A stretch of 36,031 nt of DNA. Origin: Bacteroidetes bacterium HGW-Bacteroidetes-6 (lineage in GTDB: Bacteria > Bacteroidota > Bacteroidia > Bacteroidales > DTU049). Location of the stretch: positions 1 to 36,031 of the forward strand of contig PHDB01000035.1 in assembly GCA_002842495.1 (NCBI GenBank). Direction: 5' to 3'. Within the stretch, counting starts at the first letter, position 1. Each line of letters opens with the position of its first letter. Shown in pieces: positions 1-8,912 of the stretch. Both the position numbers and the translations under genes were made by a program. The notes beneath the pieces were generated by a model. That model was not told where the DNA came from. It was given only the letters and a program-made list of their open reading frames with translations, and ran no database searches.

Positions 1-523
1 ATGACTATAAAGTTTAAAATAAAGCAAAAGTCAGTCACATTGAGCCCGTCGAAATGTGAAATACATAATCATTTAAGGTAATTTGTCAGTCATATATTTT
101 TTCTTGCCATCCTTCGACAGGCTCTGGATGACTATAATCTCAAGTAAAAAAAAAACTATCTGTCACATTGAGCGAGCCTGCCCTGAGCGCAGACGAAGGG
201 AAATGTGATATACAAAAAGAATTATCTCATCAGACACCTTCTTTTTTGTCATCCTTCGACAAGCTTTGGATGACTATAAAGTTTAAAATAAAGCAAAAGT
301 CAGTCACATTGAGCTCCGTCGAAATGTGGTATATCGGAAGAATTATTTTATCGGGGATACTTCGTTTTTTGCCATCCTTCGACAAGCTCTGGATGACTAT
401 AATCTCTAGTAAAAAAACAAACATATCTGTCACATTGAGCCCGTCGAAATGTGATTTACGGGATGAAAAAAAATTATCAGCTATGTTTTCTTTTCGTCAT
501 CCTTCGACAGGCTCTGGATGACT
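1..523. repeat. REP/BIME-like palindromic repeat cluster 1
   Basis: This gene-free stretch is an alternation of two short hairpin units. Unit A reads GTCATCC-ttcgacaggctc-TGGATGAC and occurs at 106-132, 248-274, 371-397 and 496-522. Unit B reads GTCACATT-gagcccgtcg-AAATGTGA and occurs at 34-59, 162-210 (a longer-armed variant), 303-329 and 429-454. Unit A read on the minus strand has the same loop core (GAGCC.GTCGAA) as unit B, so the cluster is made of inverted pairs of one family. Spacers recur too: an 'actataaagtttaaaataaa' type spacer follows A at 4-33 and 273-302, and another starts at 130 and 396. No RAYT transposase is in the window. Positions 524-592 hold only a low-complexity tract with 'attcgtg' repeats and no gene. 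Confidence 0.85.
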
Positions 524-592
524 ACAATGTTGGAAATAAAAAGCCAGTCACTTTATTCGTGTGAATTGGTGTAATTCGTGGGCAAAAGAAAA

Positions 593-3064
593 TCAGTACC
601 CGTCCTGCTTTTCAAGATAAGCAACCATCCATCTTATTTCGTGGTAGCTGACATCGGAGCCCAGATCGTCTTTGATCTTTTTGAGCGAAGCACCACGGGT
701 TTCAGTAAGTTCGTTTATGATCCGCTGGCCCTTTTCCCGCGAAATAATCTGAGAAACATCGAGTTCGCCGGCCGAAATAAAACGGATAAGATGACCAGCT
801 ACAGTTCCTTCGGTCATACCACGTTCGGCGGCAATCTGTTTGATTGATTTTCCATCTTTCAGCATATTGAACGACAAAGTTGCCGAGTCGGTTTTCTTTG
901 GCTTCAATAATACAACATCTTCGGTTTCGCCGGGCAACATGGGAATTTTCAAGCCCCTGTCCTGACAATATTTCACTACAATGGCCAGAATATCTGCACC
1001 AAAGAATCCCAGTTTTTTCTTTCCAAGACCTTTTATTTTGCCCAAATCGGACATATTGAGCGGAAGTCTGTTGGCAATTTCTTCCAACGATTTGTTCGGC
1101 ATAACGCGGTAGCGCTCCATATCCGATTCAGTTGCTAGCCTGTCGCGCCAGTATTTAAGCAGTAAATACAATTCGGGGTGGTCGACATGAGCTCCCGATT
1201 TTTCATAAACAGGAGTTCGTCTCGAAAAACGAAAGTCGATATCGGCATTCGATCGGGTTCGAAGCAATGTGAATACATCGAATTTTTTCTGCAGCGATTC
1301 GAAACAAGCACGGGCAACCACCACTTGTTTTTGCAAATCCTCAATCAGCTCACCCATTTCGGTTTCAATAGCCATATTGTCGGAACTCAGATCGGCATGA
1401 ACCGTGAAATCGAAAATCAATTTCAGGTTTTCATGGAAATATTTTGCAGCTGCCAGAACGCGGTCCTTTACTCTTTCGGCTCCCCCATCGCTACTGTATT
1501 CGGCGAATAATGTAGATAGCTGACGCTGAAAACGCTGTGCAACAGTATTAATCTGGCCATTGAAATGTTCGCTTACCTGGTCTATTTCGGGAACCAATGC
1601 CGACGAAACGCCGGTACCGGCCTCGATTGCTGTTTTACGAAGATGCAGAATGGCACGTAGCATATCGTTGAACGAAAACAATTGTTGAAGCAACTCTTCC
1701 TGAAAAAGTACTTTCGACACCTCGAGTTCGCGATTATCGGGAATATATTCTTCGGAGCGGCGGTTGAAATCGAGAACCTGCTGATCGGTAATCACACTTC
1801 CATAACCAATAGGTGAACTCAGAACCAAACCTTGCAGGGTCCGGCAACGACTCAACGCAACATAAACCTGTCCGTGGGCAAAAGCGAGTGCAGCATCCAC
1901 AACCACATTATCGAAAGTAAGTCCCTGACTTTTGTGAATTGTAATAGCCCATGCCAGTTTCAGCGGATATTGACGAAATGCACCTATTTCTTCTTCTTCA
2001 ATTTCGCGGGTTGCCTCGTTGAGTGTAAATCTTACATTTTTCCACGATTGTGGTGCTACATCTATGGTATCTTCATCGTCGGGACATTGAACCACAATAG
2101 TATCATCTTCTATATGAACAATTTCGCCAATTTTTCCATTGTAATATAGTTTTTCCGGCGACAAATCGTTTTTCACAAACATCACCTGTGCTCCGGGTTT
2201 CAGTATCAGTCGTTTCTGCGTTGGGAACATGTATTCGGGAAACTCCCCGTTAACTTCCGCATCAAAACTAAATTCCCTGCTTTTTATATCGGCCAGACGT
2301 GTTTCGTTTATTTCGGTTGCCTGAACATTGTGTGTTGTAAGAATGATGGTTCCCGGGTGGGCAGAAGGTTCGAAATGCCGGTTCCATCGTTCGTTGAGCA
2401 GCTGCATGGTTGGTTTATCAAGACCATTGGTTCGGATTTTTTCGAGCAAATGAATAAAATCAAGGTCACTCTGACGAAAAATCTGTTGCAATTCAATAAT
2501 TACGGGGTTTGCATTCTTAAAAGCATTGCTACTGAAAAAGAACATGTTGTCGTAGTAAAAGCGCAGCATTTTCCATTCATCGTCTTTCACCACCGGCGGC
2601 AACTGATGAACGTCGCCTATAAGCAGCAGCTGCACTCCACCAAAAGGAAGACTCCGTATTCTGTATTTCCGGAGCAAACTGTCGATGGCATCGAGAATAT
2701 CGGCACGCACCATACTTATTTCGTCAATAACCAGCAGATCGATACTTTTTATCAGTCTGATTTTCTGTCTTCGATAACGGATAGCGTTGAGCGGATTGTT
2801 TTGCAAACCCGAGCTTTCGGGCAAGAAAGGTGCAAAAGGAAGCTGAAACATGCTGTGAATTGTAACACCCCCGGCATTGATGGCAGCAACACCGGTTGGA
2901 GCGACAACTACCATACGTTTCGGGCAATCGTGCCGCAAGCGGTTGAGAAAAGTTGTTTTACCTGTTCCTGCACGACCTGTAAGAAAAACATTCCGGTTTG
3001 TACGGTACACAAACTCAAAGGCCATCTCAAGCTCAGGATTCGACTGTATTTCATGCTGATTCAC
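593..3064 (-). CDS. PIF1-like DNA helicase with HRDC and helix-turn-helix C-terminus
   Basis: An 823-residue superfamily 1B (PIF1/RecD-like) ATP-dependent helicase, expected to unwind DNA in the cytoplasm. Walker A is GRAGTGKTTF at about residues 30-39 and Walker B with the DEAD-like acid is LVIDEISMV at 111-119. The UvrD/RecD-type C-terminal motifs 'WAITIHKSQGLTFD' and 'YVALSRCRTLQGL' follow near 370-420. After a helical linker comes an HRDC-like domain (about 640-720) and then a winged-helix/HTH_40-like tail, as in RecQ-type helicases ('GMTEGTVAGHL'). This architecture is common in Bacteroidota. The start is GTG, which directly follows an in-frame TGA. The next in-frame ATG is residue 14, but homologues usually carry the 'ELEMAFEFV' segment, so I prefer GTG. 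It stands alone, divergent from the sensor gene. Exact cellular role unknown. Confidence 0.93.
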   Translation of the reverse strand: MNQHEIQSNPELEMAFEFVYRTNRNVFLTGRAGTGKTTFLNRLRHDCPKRMVVVAPTGVAAINAGGVTIHSMFQLPFAPFLPESSGLQNNPLNAIRYRRQKIRLIKSIDLLVIDEISMVRADILDAIDSLLRKYRIRSLPFGGVQLLLIGDVHQLPPVVKDDEWKMLRFYYDNMFFFSSNAFKNANPVIIELQQIFRQSDLDFIHLLEKIRTNGLDKPTMQLLNERWNRHFEPSAHPGTIILTTHNVQATEINETRLADIKSREFSFDAEVNGEFPEYMFPTQKRLILKPGAQVMFVKNDLSPEKLYYNGKIGEIVHIEDDTIVVQCPDDEDTIDVAPQSWKNVRFTLNEATREIEEEEIGAFRQYPLKLAWAITIHKSQGLTFDNVVVDAALAFAHGQVYVALSRCRTLQGLVLSSPIGYGSVITDQQVLDFNRRSEEYIPDNRELEVSKVLFQEELLQQLFSFNDMLRAILHLRKTAIEAGTGVSSALVPEIDQVSEHFNGQINTVAQRFQRQLSTLFAEYSSDGGAERVKDRVLAAAKYFHENLKLIFDFTVHADLSSDNMAIETEMGELIEDLQKQVVVARACFESLQKKFDVFTLLRTRSNADIDFRFSRRTPVYEKSGAHVDHPELYLLLKYWRDRLATESDMERYRVMPNKSLEEIANRLPLNMSDLGKIKGLGKKKLGFFGADILAIVVKYCQDRGLKIPMLPGETEDVVLLKPKKTDSATLSFNMLKDGKSIKQIAAERGMTEGTVAGHLIRFISAGELDVSQIISREKGQRIINELTETRGASLKKIKDDLGSDVSYHEIRWMVAYLEKQDGY

Positions 3065-3068
3065 ACGT

Positions 3069-3076
3069 CAAAGGTA
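3069..3076 (-). promoter_or_regulatory. Bacteroidetes -7 box upstream of the helicase
   Basis: The minus strand reads TACCTTTG, an exact match to TAnnTTTG, only five bases before the GTG start. That would make the transcript almost leaderless, or it would favour the internal ATG at 3025 as the start. No clear -33 TTTG element is seen. Confidence 0.45.
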
Positions 3077-3155
3077 TAAATATTTAATGGAAATTCTGAC
3101 GCATAAATAAAGCGCATCGTCAGAGTATTTTAAGCAGATAATGGCAATATTTTTA

Positions 3156-3163
3156 TAATTTTG
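3156..3163 (+). promoter_or_regulatory. Bacteroidetes -7 box for the CBM9-AraC sensor gene
   Basis: TAATTTTG matches TAnnTTTG exactly and lies 20 bases before the ATG at 3184, giving a short leader. No convincing -33 TTTG is present at the usual distance. Confidence 0.5.
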
Positions 3164-3183
3164 AAGACAATTTAAGTCGATAG

Positions 3184-4566
3184 ATGCAAACAGGAGCTAA
3201 AGCATTTTTTTTTACGTTTTTACTATTTGCGCAATGTATGTTATCATTTGCCCAGGGCAAACTGCAACCCGACACTATTCGTATTCCCTATACCAACAGT
3301 CCCATAGAAATTGATGGAAAGCTCGGCGACTGGAGCAATTATTTTATAACAACATTCAGCGACACATCCAAACAAATTTACACAACGGGAAATTATTCGC
3401 TGTGCGATGTTTATCCTGAAGGCTTTTGCGAAGACAAAATAAAGGTTCCGCTTTCGAGAAACAATGTAGCTGCAATGCTTTGCTGGGACGAAAACGCACT
3501 CTACATTGCCATGTATGTAATCGATAAACATTTGGTGGCTGAATTTTCGGGAACCGACGACAATCCGAACATTTATCTCAACGATGCAATTGAATTCTAT
3601 ATTGATACCAAAAACGACAGCAAAGAGCGCATGGATGTGAATGATTACCAAATCATTATCGATGCCCTCAACCAGCATTGCGTCTTCAAAGGCAACCTAC
3701 GTCAGATGGAATACGACTCGATGTTTGTTCCCAAAGAGCGCGGACAGAACATGTTGATTCAGAGTGTTATCAATTATCAGGGAACTTTCAACGACAATCA
3801 TCCCGACGATTATTATTTGGTTGAAATGAAAATTCCCTTTGCCGCCATTGGCATGTTGCCGCAGGAAGGAATGGTTGTTCGCATCGATATCTGTAACGAC
3901 GATGCCGATTTTCTGCTTAGCGAACTTGGAGTGAAAAGCGAGGACATGTATATCACATGGCCTTTCAATTGGAGTGGAATTGGCGATTTTGGATTTCCAA
4001 AAACGTGGAAAACGGCCGTACTCGTTGGGCATCCATCGTTGTACAAACAAGTTTCCGAAAAATTCAAATATCAATGGCTCTACTTTTTGGGCATCTTTAT
4101 TCTGATTGTTGCAGTTGTTTTGTTCTTTGTAATAAGGCATAACCAAAAACTTCGAAAAATGCCGAAGCAGGAAGTATTGAAAAAATATGTGATTGTAACC
4201 AGCGACGAACAGAGCAGCGATTCATCATCAAATACAAACAATGGCCTGGTTGCAAAAGCAACCGATTATATTGTAAAAAATATAAGCGACAAAATAACTC
4301 CAGCCGATATTGCAGAATGACTTCATATTTCGTTGCGCACTTTGCAACGTCTCACCAAAGAAGAACTCGATTGCACGCCCGGAATATTAATTAATATGAT
4401 AAAACTGCAGCTCGCCAAAGATTTCTTAAGATACAAACAAGGCAACATAAGCGAAGCTGCATACAACAATGGCTTTTCCGATCCGGCATATTTTTCGAAA
4501 TTGTTCAAAAAGCAGTTTGGTATATCGCCCAAAGATTTTATCGATCAGTGCGATGAGAAACCGTAA
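3184..4566 (+). pseudogene. CBM9-like membrane sensor with AraC-type HTH, split by an in-frame TGA
   Basis: One reading frame of 460 sense codons is interrupted at codon 379 (4318-4320) by TGA. Residues 1-23 are a signal peptide. About 30-285 is a CBM9-like/DOMON sugar-binding fold ('IEIDGKLGDWSNYF' is the typical opening). Residues 295-319 form a transmembrane helix ('FLGIFILIVAVVLFFVI'). A cytoplasmic Asn/Ser linker leads to 'ITPADIAE', then TGA, then without a frame change 'LHISLRTLQRLTKEEL' and a full AraC C-terminus ending 'FSKLFKKQFGISPKDFI'. The stop falls inside the first helix-turn-helix, so a terminated product keeps the sensor and membrane anchor but loses DNA binding. An intact version would be a one-component transmembrane regulator, perhaps of the secreted beta-helix gene just downstream (inferred from position). 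A nonsense mutation, a sequencing error or readthrough (the context is TGA-C) could each explain it. Confidence 0.8.
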
Positions 4567-4660
4567 TTGTCGTATTTCTACACATTATTGTCGTGTTTTT
4601 CTTCATTGAATTGCAATTATTTCTCTTCCTTTGCATCCATAATTTTAATCATTTCATTGT

Positions 4661-6127
4661 ATGAAACATTGTTATCAGACCCTGCTGACTGTTTGTGTGT
4701 TTGTTTCTTATATTGCCACATCGAATGCACAAAACACCATTACCGATGTACTCAACAACACCGTAACACCCAGTACACTTACAATTGGTACTGTTACAAA
4801 CGTGTCGAATGCTTCCGAATTGATTGACGCCATCAATCTGGCAAACTCGGGTGGTGGAAACAGAACAATCCTGATTGCCAACGGGACCTATCAAATAGCA
4901 TCTACTTTGTGGTACCCATATATTACGGCAAGCAATGTGGTTTTCCGAAGTGCGTCGGGCAATAGGGATTCGGTAATAATTTGCGGTGCCGGCATGGCCG
5001 ATGTTTCGCCCGATGTAGAATGCGGTTTTTATATTGTGGGCGACAACGTAACCATTGCCGACCTCACGGTGAAAAACGTTGGAAATCATGGCATTGCAGC
5101 TGATGGAACCAGCCAGAATGTAACCATTTACAATGTGCGTTTTCAGGACACTTACGAACAGATGTTTAAAGGAACCAACTCGGGAACCGGTTCTGTGAAC
5201 GGAATAATTCAGTGTTGCTTGTTCGAATATACGGCTGGCATTGGTCCTCAGTACTATATTGGCGGAATCGATATTCACGAAGGTTCGGGCTGGGTTGTTC
5301 AGGACAATGTTTTCCGATACATAATGAGTCCGACCGCCGTTCTTGCCGAACACGCTATTCATTTCTGGGACAACACGTCCAACAACACCGTGGAGCGCAA
5401 TCTGATTATCAATTGCGATCGGGGAATTGGCTTTGGCCTTGGCACCAGTGGCAATACAGGAGGAATTATCCGAAACAACATGATTTACAACAACGGAGTC
5501 AGTTCGAACACCGATGTTGGAATTGGACTGGAAACATCGCCGGGAACACGGGTTTACAACAACACCGTTTATATTGTAGGATATCCCAATCCTATTGAGT
5601 ACCGATTTGCTGCTACCAGCGGAGTAGATATTACAAACAACATTACAAACGGCAATATTGCAGCCCGCGATGGTGCAACCGGAACGTTGACAACCAATGT
5701 CACCAATGCACAAAGCAGTTGGTTTATCGACCTTGCAAATGGAAATCTGAGACTAAACGGTATTGTTCCATCGGTTTCGGATGCCGGGACCGATCTTTCC
5801 ACCTATGTAAGCGACGACATCGATAAAACTTCGCGCCCGATGGGAACTGCATTCGATATTGGCGCATTCGAAAATAGCAGCACCGGAACGCCCGAAAACG
5901 GTAAAAGCGGCATGGAAATCAATATTTATCCCAACCCGTGCAGCGACCTGGTGTTTGTTGAAGGTGAAACACCATCTTCGATAATTGTGACCGATTTTTT
6001 CGGACAAAAAGTTCTTGAATTTGAGAAGGTTTCAACTTTCGATATCAGAAGTCTGACCCCGGGGGTCTATTTTGTTCAATTGAGTTTCAACGACAACATC
6101 AAATCGGTTAGAATGGTGAAAATGTAA
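4661..6127 (+). CDS. Secreted right-handed parallel beta-helix protein with T9SS sorting domain
   Basis: A 488-residue secreted protein. Residues 1-23 are a signal peptide ending '...ATSNA'. The middle (about 45-385) is a parallel beta-helix, with an early 'ASELIDAINLANSGGG' cap and repeated N-rich rungs such as 'NNMIYNNG' and 'RVYNNTVYIVG'. This fold is shared by polysaccharide lyases and NosD-like proteins, but no catalytic signature of a particular lyase family could be assigned. The C-terminus ('INIYPNPCSDLVFVEG' to the end) is a T9SS type A sorting domain, so the protein should cross the outer membrane by type IX secretion and be surface-attached or released. It lies 94 bases after the sensor gene on the same strand and has its own terminator. 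A weak TAATTTTA box lies at 4640-4647. Confidence 0.9.
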   Translation: MKHCYQTLLTVCVFVSYIATSNAQNTITDVLNNTVTPSTLTIGTVTNVSNASELIDAINLANSGGGNRTILIANGTYQIASTLWYPYITASNVVFRSASGNRDSVIICGAGMADVSPDVECGFYIVGDNVTIADLTVKNVGNHGIAADGTSQNVTIYNVRFQDTYEQMFKGTNSGTGSVNGIIQCCLFEYTAGIGPQYYIGGIDIHEGSGWVVQDNVFRYIMSPTAVLAEHAIHFWDNTSNNTVERNLIINCDRGIGFGLGTSGNTGGIIRNNMIYNNGVSSNTDVGIGLETSPGTRVYNNTVYIVGYPNPIEYRFAATSGVDITNNITNGNIAARDGATGTLTTNVTNAQSSWFIDLANGNLRLNGIVPSVSDAGTDLSTYVSDDIDKTSRPMGTAFDIGAFENSSTGTPENGKSGMEINIYPNPCSDLVFVEGETPSSIIVTDFFGQKVLEFEKVSTFDIRSLTPGVYFVQLSFNDNIKSVRMVKM

Positions 6128-6201
6128 TTTACTCTGGGATAGATTCTTTTTCGATCACAATTATTCGTGCGTGATCTAAGGGTAAAAAAGTTACAGACAA
6201 A

Positions 6202-6256
6202 ACCGTTTTTCGTCATTCTGATGGCTTTCAGAATCTGAAAAACGGTCTATTTTTTT
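6202..6256 (+). terminator. Rho-independent terminator after the beta-helix gene
   Basis: A two-part hairpin: ACCGTTTTTC (6202-6211) pairs with GAAAAACGGT (6237-6246), and ATTCTGA (6215-6221) pairs with TCAGAAT (6228-6234). A T-rich run follows to 6256. It lies 75 bases after the stop codon. Confidence 0.8.
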
Positions 6257-6279
6257 GAGAGATTTTTATGAATATACCA

Positions 6280-6366
6280 CACGATGCTTCCGATGGCTAT
6301 CGGAACGTGCGGGAGCAAGAAGTATTTTCGTATTACACCCGATGCTTCCAATGGCTCGGAATGTGC
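6280..6366. repeat. Imperfect tandem pair of short hairpin repeats
   Basis: Two related copies of about 31 bases occur at 6280-6310 and 6336-6366. Both read CAC..GATGCTTCC.ATGGCT..GGAA.GTGC. Copy 1 contains a perfect 7-bp hairpin (TTCCGAT, loop ggct, ATCGGAA). Copy 2 keeps only the TTCC/GGAA base. No coding potential is seen. Confidence 0.5.
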
Positions 6367-6427
6367 ATAATCGAAGCGGAATCTAATCCTTGTTTTGTTG
6401 GATCGTTTTACTAGCGAAAAAAACGCA

Positions 6428-6694
6428 GTCACATTGAGCCTGTCGAAATGTGATTACATGATAAAAACGAGTTATTAGTGATATTTTTCTCTTGTCATCC
6501 TTCGACAGGCTCTGGATGACTACAATATTAGAAATAAAAAACCAGTCACACTGAGCTCCGTCGAAGTGTGATATATCGGAAGAATTATTTTATCGGGGAT
6601 ACTTCGTTTTTCGTCATCCTTCGACAGGCTCTGGATGACTATAAGGTTTAAAATAAAGCAAAAGTCAGTCGCATTGAGCTTGTCGAAATGTGAC
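6428..6694. repeat. REP/BIME-like palindromic repeat cluster 2
   Basis: This cluster has the same hairpin family as the cluster at the window start. Unit B lies at 6428-6453, 6545-6571 and 6668-6694; unit A lies at 6494-6520 and 6613-6639. The 102-base block 6543-6644 is a near copy of 301-402. In the B unit at 6545 the stem has changed on both arms (CACACT/AGTGTG instead of CACATT/AATGTG), so pairing is preserved. The 'gtttaaaataaagcaaaagt' spacer again links A to B at 6647-6666. Confidence 0.85.
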
Positions 6695-7039
6695 TGCTTT
6701 TTTAAATGTAGATATCAGACACCATCGTTACAAGCAATGAGGTGTCTGACAACAAATCATATTATGATAGATTGCAAAACTTGTTTTACTAGCTGTCTCA
6801 GTACTACTTTTTGGTTTCAGCAGTAACAATCTTTTTGCCCGTAGGGCATTAACAATTTGTCGAAAAATTAAAAAGTCAATTCCAGATTCCAACAACTTCG
6901 AACTATTTTGAAAATAAAACCTTGCTCAAAGCTACATTGTCGCAAAATTGCAAACATCTGTCGTTTTTTTCCATACATGAACACCTGTGTTTCAGTTACT
7001 TTGCTCAACGTTTTTGTTTAACCTCTAAATTCATTTCAT
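6695..7039. other. Non-coding leader region of the beta-helix operon
   Basis: There is no gene in this AT-rich stretch. It holds a 9-bp inverted repeat (TCAGACACC at 6715-6723 with GGTGTCTGA at 6741-6749) and a small GCCC-gtag-GGGC hairpin near 6838. The promoter for the following operon is presumably here; the best candidate is TTACTTTG at 6996-7003, which matches TAnnTTTG at seven of eight positions. Confidence 0.4.
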
Positions 7040-8875
7040 ATGAAAAATTACACTCTTTTACTTACTTCTTTGCTGACCTTTTTTGCTCATTTCAGCCATT
7101 CAGCAACATTCAATGTTGCCAATATCACCGAATTTCAAACAGCATTAACCACTGCCGGGAACAATGGCGAAAACGACATTATTGTTGTAGCTCCCGGAAC
7201 ATACAACGTGAGCACAACACTAACATATTATTCTGCCGAGAATTACTCACTTACCATTACCGGCAGTTCGGCAGCCACAACTATATTGGATGGGGGCGGA
7301 ACCATTCAGATTATCAACCTGCAAACCACAACTGCCAGTGGCGACATTACGCTTTCGGGAATAACATTTTCGCATGGACGCAGCACCTATGGAGGTGTTG
7401 GGTTAAATATTGAAACAGCCATAATTCAAATTTCGAATTGTGTTTTCACAGGCAGTGTTGCTACCGATTTTGGTGGTGGTCTGGGTATTTATTCCGTAAC
7501 CGGAGAAATTTATATCGACCAGTGTACTTTCACCAACAATTCTTCGTCGGGCAACGATGCCGGAGGATTGTATGTCGGAACCGATGGTGGTCTTATTTCG
7601 CTGACAAACAGCACAATAAACAACAACAGTGCTTTGGGCGACGATGCAGGTGGTTGTATGCTTTATTCCGATAACGCCGGAACCGTAATTATGCACGGAA
7701 ACACAATTAGCAGCAATTTAGCCGCCGAAGATGCCGGCGGAGCTATGGTGTATTTGCTGGGTACCGGAGCCAGTGCTACTATTTACGATAATGTGTTCGA
7801 AGACAATCGGGCATATTTAGGTGGTGGCGGATGTTGGATAAGAATGCCGGGCGGAGGAACATTGAACTACTACAACAATACACACCATCACAATACAACC
7901 GATATTGGATCAGGTGCCGGTGTTCGCATCGAACTGCAAATAAACGGCAACATGGATGTTACCAACAACTTGTTCGAATCGGACAGTGCAGGCTTGTTGA
8001 ATGGAGTTACCAGCGATGGTGGTGGATTGTGGATAGAACATGGTTCGGGAACCATCAATGTTTCACAAAACGATTTTTTCGATAACTATGCTTACTACAA
8101 TGGTGGAGCTGCATTTATTTATACAACCGATGGAACTGTAAATGTGAGCAGAAACCGTGTTGCCGGAAACCATGCAAGCAATGTTGGTGGTGGTTTCTCG
8201 TTTGCAAGTGTTACAGGCACAATCAATTCGTTCAACAATTCGTATTACAACAATCTTTCCGATGCATCGGGTGGTGGGGAGTATTTCTACTTCGACAACG
8301 TAGCCGGAACAACGCATTTATACAACAATATTTACTGGCACAACAACCCCGAATCCATTGATTTTTCAGGATCTGTAAGTCCGGGCTTGACATACTGTCT
8401 GGTGGAAGGTGGAACCGGCGAAGCCTATTTTGGAACCGGTTGCATCGACACCGATCCTTTGTTCGAAGATCCGGCAAACAACAACTTACTGCTGAGTTGG
8501 GACAATTACCCAACCAACGATGCTACCAAATCGCCATGCATCGATGCAGGAGACCCAACTTCGCCAAACGATCCCGATGCATCTGTAGCCGATATGGGAG
8601 CCTATTATTATGGTGCCGGATTGGGGTTTGAACAAAATAATGACCAAGAGCAAATATCGGTTTTCCCCAATCCTTCGAATGGTAATTTCAGCATCGAAGC
8701 CCATGGTAACTGCGCTGTTACAATTTGGAATACTCAAGGTCAACTCATTGAAGAACAAAACTTTGTAAACAAAGGTAATGTTTCTATTGCTACTCAGTCC
8801 GAAGGCACTTACCTGCTCCGTATAGTGACCCCGAACGGAATTTTCACCCGCAAAGCCTGGATTCTGCAAAAATAA
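7040..8875 (+). CDS. Secreted beta-helix (choice-of-anchor Q-like) protein with T9SS sorting domain
   Basis: A 611-residue secreted protein. Residues 1-22 are a signal peptide. A beta-helix of pectate-lyase-like rungs fills about 25-520, with many Gly- and Asn-rich turns ('NNNSALGDDAGG', 'NRVAGNHASNVGGGF'). The segment 'SPCIDAGDPTSPNDPDASVADMGA' is the typical end of choice-of-anchor Q proteins. The last 80 residues, from 'ISVFPNPSNGNFSIEA', are a T9SS type A sorting domain. It is expected at the cell surface, as an adhesin or glycan-binding or -cleaving protein; no catalytic residues can be assigned. It is the first gene of a three-gene run (37- and 4-base gaps to the next two). Confidence 0.9.
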   Translation: MKNYTLLLTSLLTFFAHFSHSATFNVANITEFQTALTTAGNNGENDIIVVAPGTYNVSTTLTYYSAENYSLTITGSSAATTILDGGGTIQIINLQTTTASGDITLSGITFSHGRSTYGGVGLNIETAIIQISNCVFTGSVATDFGGGLGIYSVTGEIYIDQCTFTNNSSSGNDAGGLYVGTDGGLISLTNSTINNNSALGDDAGGCMLYSDNAGTVIMHGNTISSNLAAEDAGGAMVYLLGTGASATIYDNVFEDNRAYLGGGGCWIRMPGGGTLNYYNNTHHHNTTDIGSGAGVRIELQINGNMDVTNNLFESDSAGLLNGVTSDGGGLWIEHGSGTINVSQNDFFDNYAYYNGGAAFIYTTDGTVNVSRNRVAGNHASNVGGGFSFASVTGTINSFNNSYYNNLSDASGGGEYFYFDNVAGTTHLYNNIYWHNNPESIDFSGSVSPGLTYCLVEGGTGEAYFGTGCIDTDPLFEDPANNNLLLSWDNYPTNDATKSPCIDAGDPTSPNDPDASVADMGAYYYGAGLGFEQNNDQEQISVFPNPSNGNFSIEAHGNCAVTIWNTQGQLIEEQNFVNKGNVSIATQSEGTYLLRIVTPNGIFTRKAWILQK

Positions 8876-8912
8876 TATTGCCTGATAAGCAGAAAACAAC
8901 AACTGTATTCCA

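Noticed and set aside
2330-3079. Plus-strand frame of 249 residues within the helicase gene
   Set aside because: It is antisense to the conserved Walker motifs and has no recognisable domain.
4318-4320. TGA as selenocysteine or reassigned codon
   Set aside because: The residue lies in a DNA-binding domain where no selenocysteine is known, and TGA ends the helicase gene here.
4333-4566. Separate small AraC-type protein starting at TTG
   Set aside because: It would begin inside the helix-turn-helix and lack half of the domain. It is better read as the 3' part of the split sensor gene.
4649-5713. Long minus-strand reading frame of 354 residues
   Set aside because: It is antisense to the beta-helix gene, Cys- and Asn-rich without domains, and arises from the repetitive codons of the real gene.
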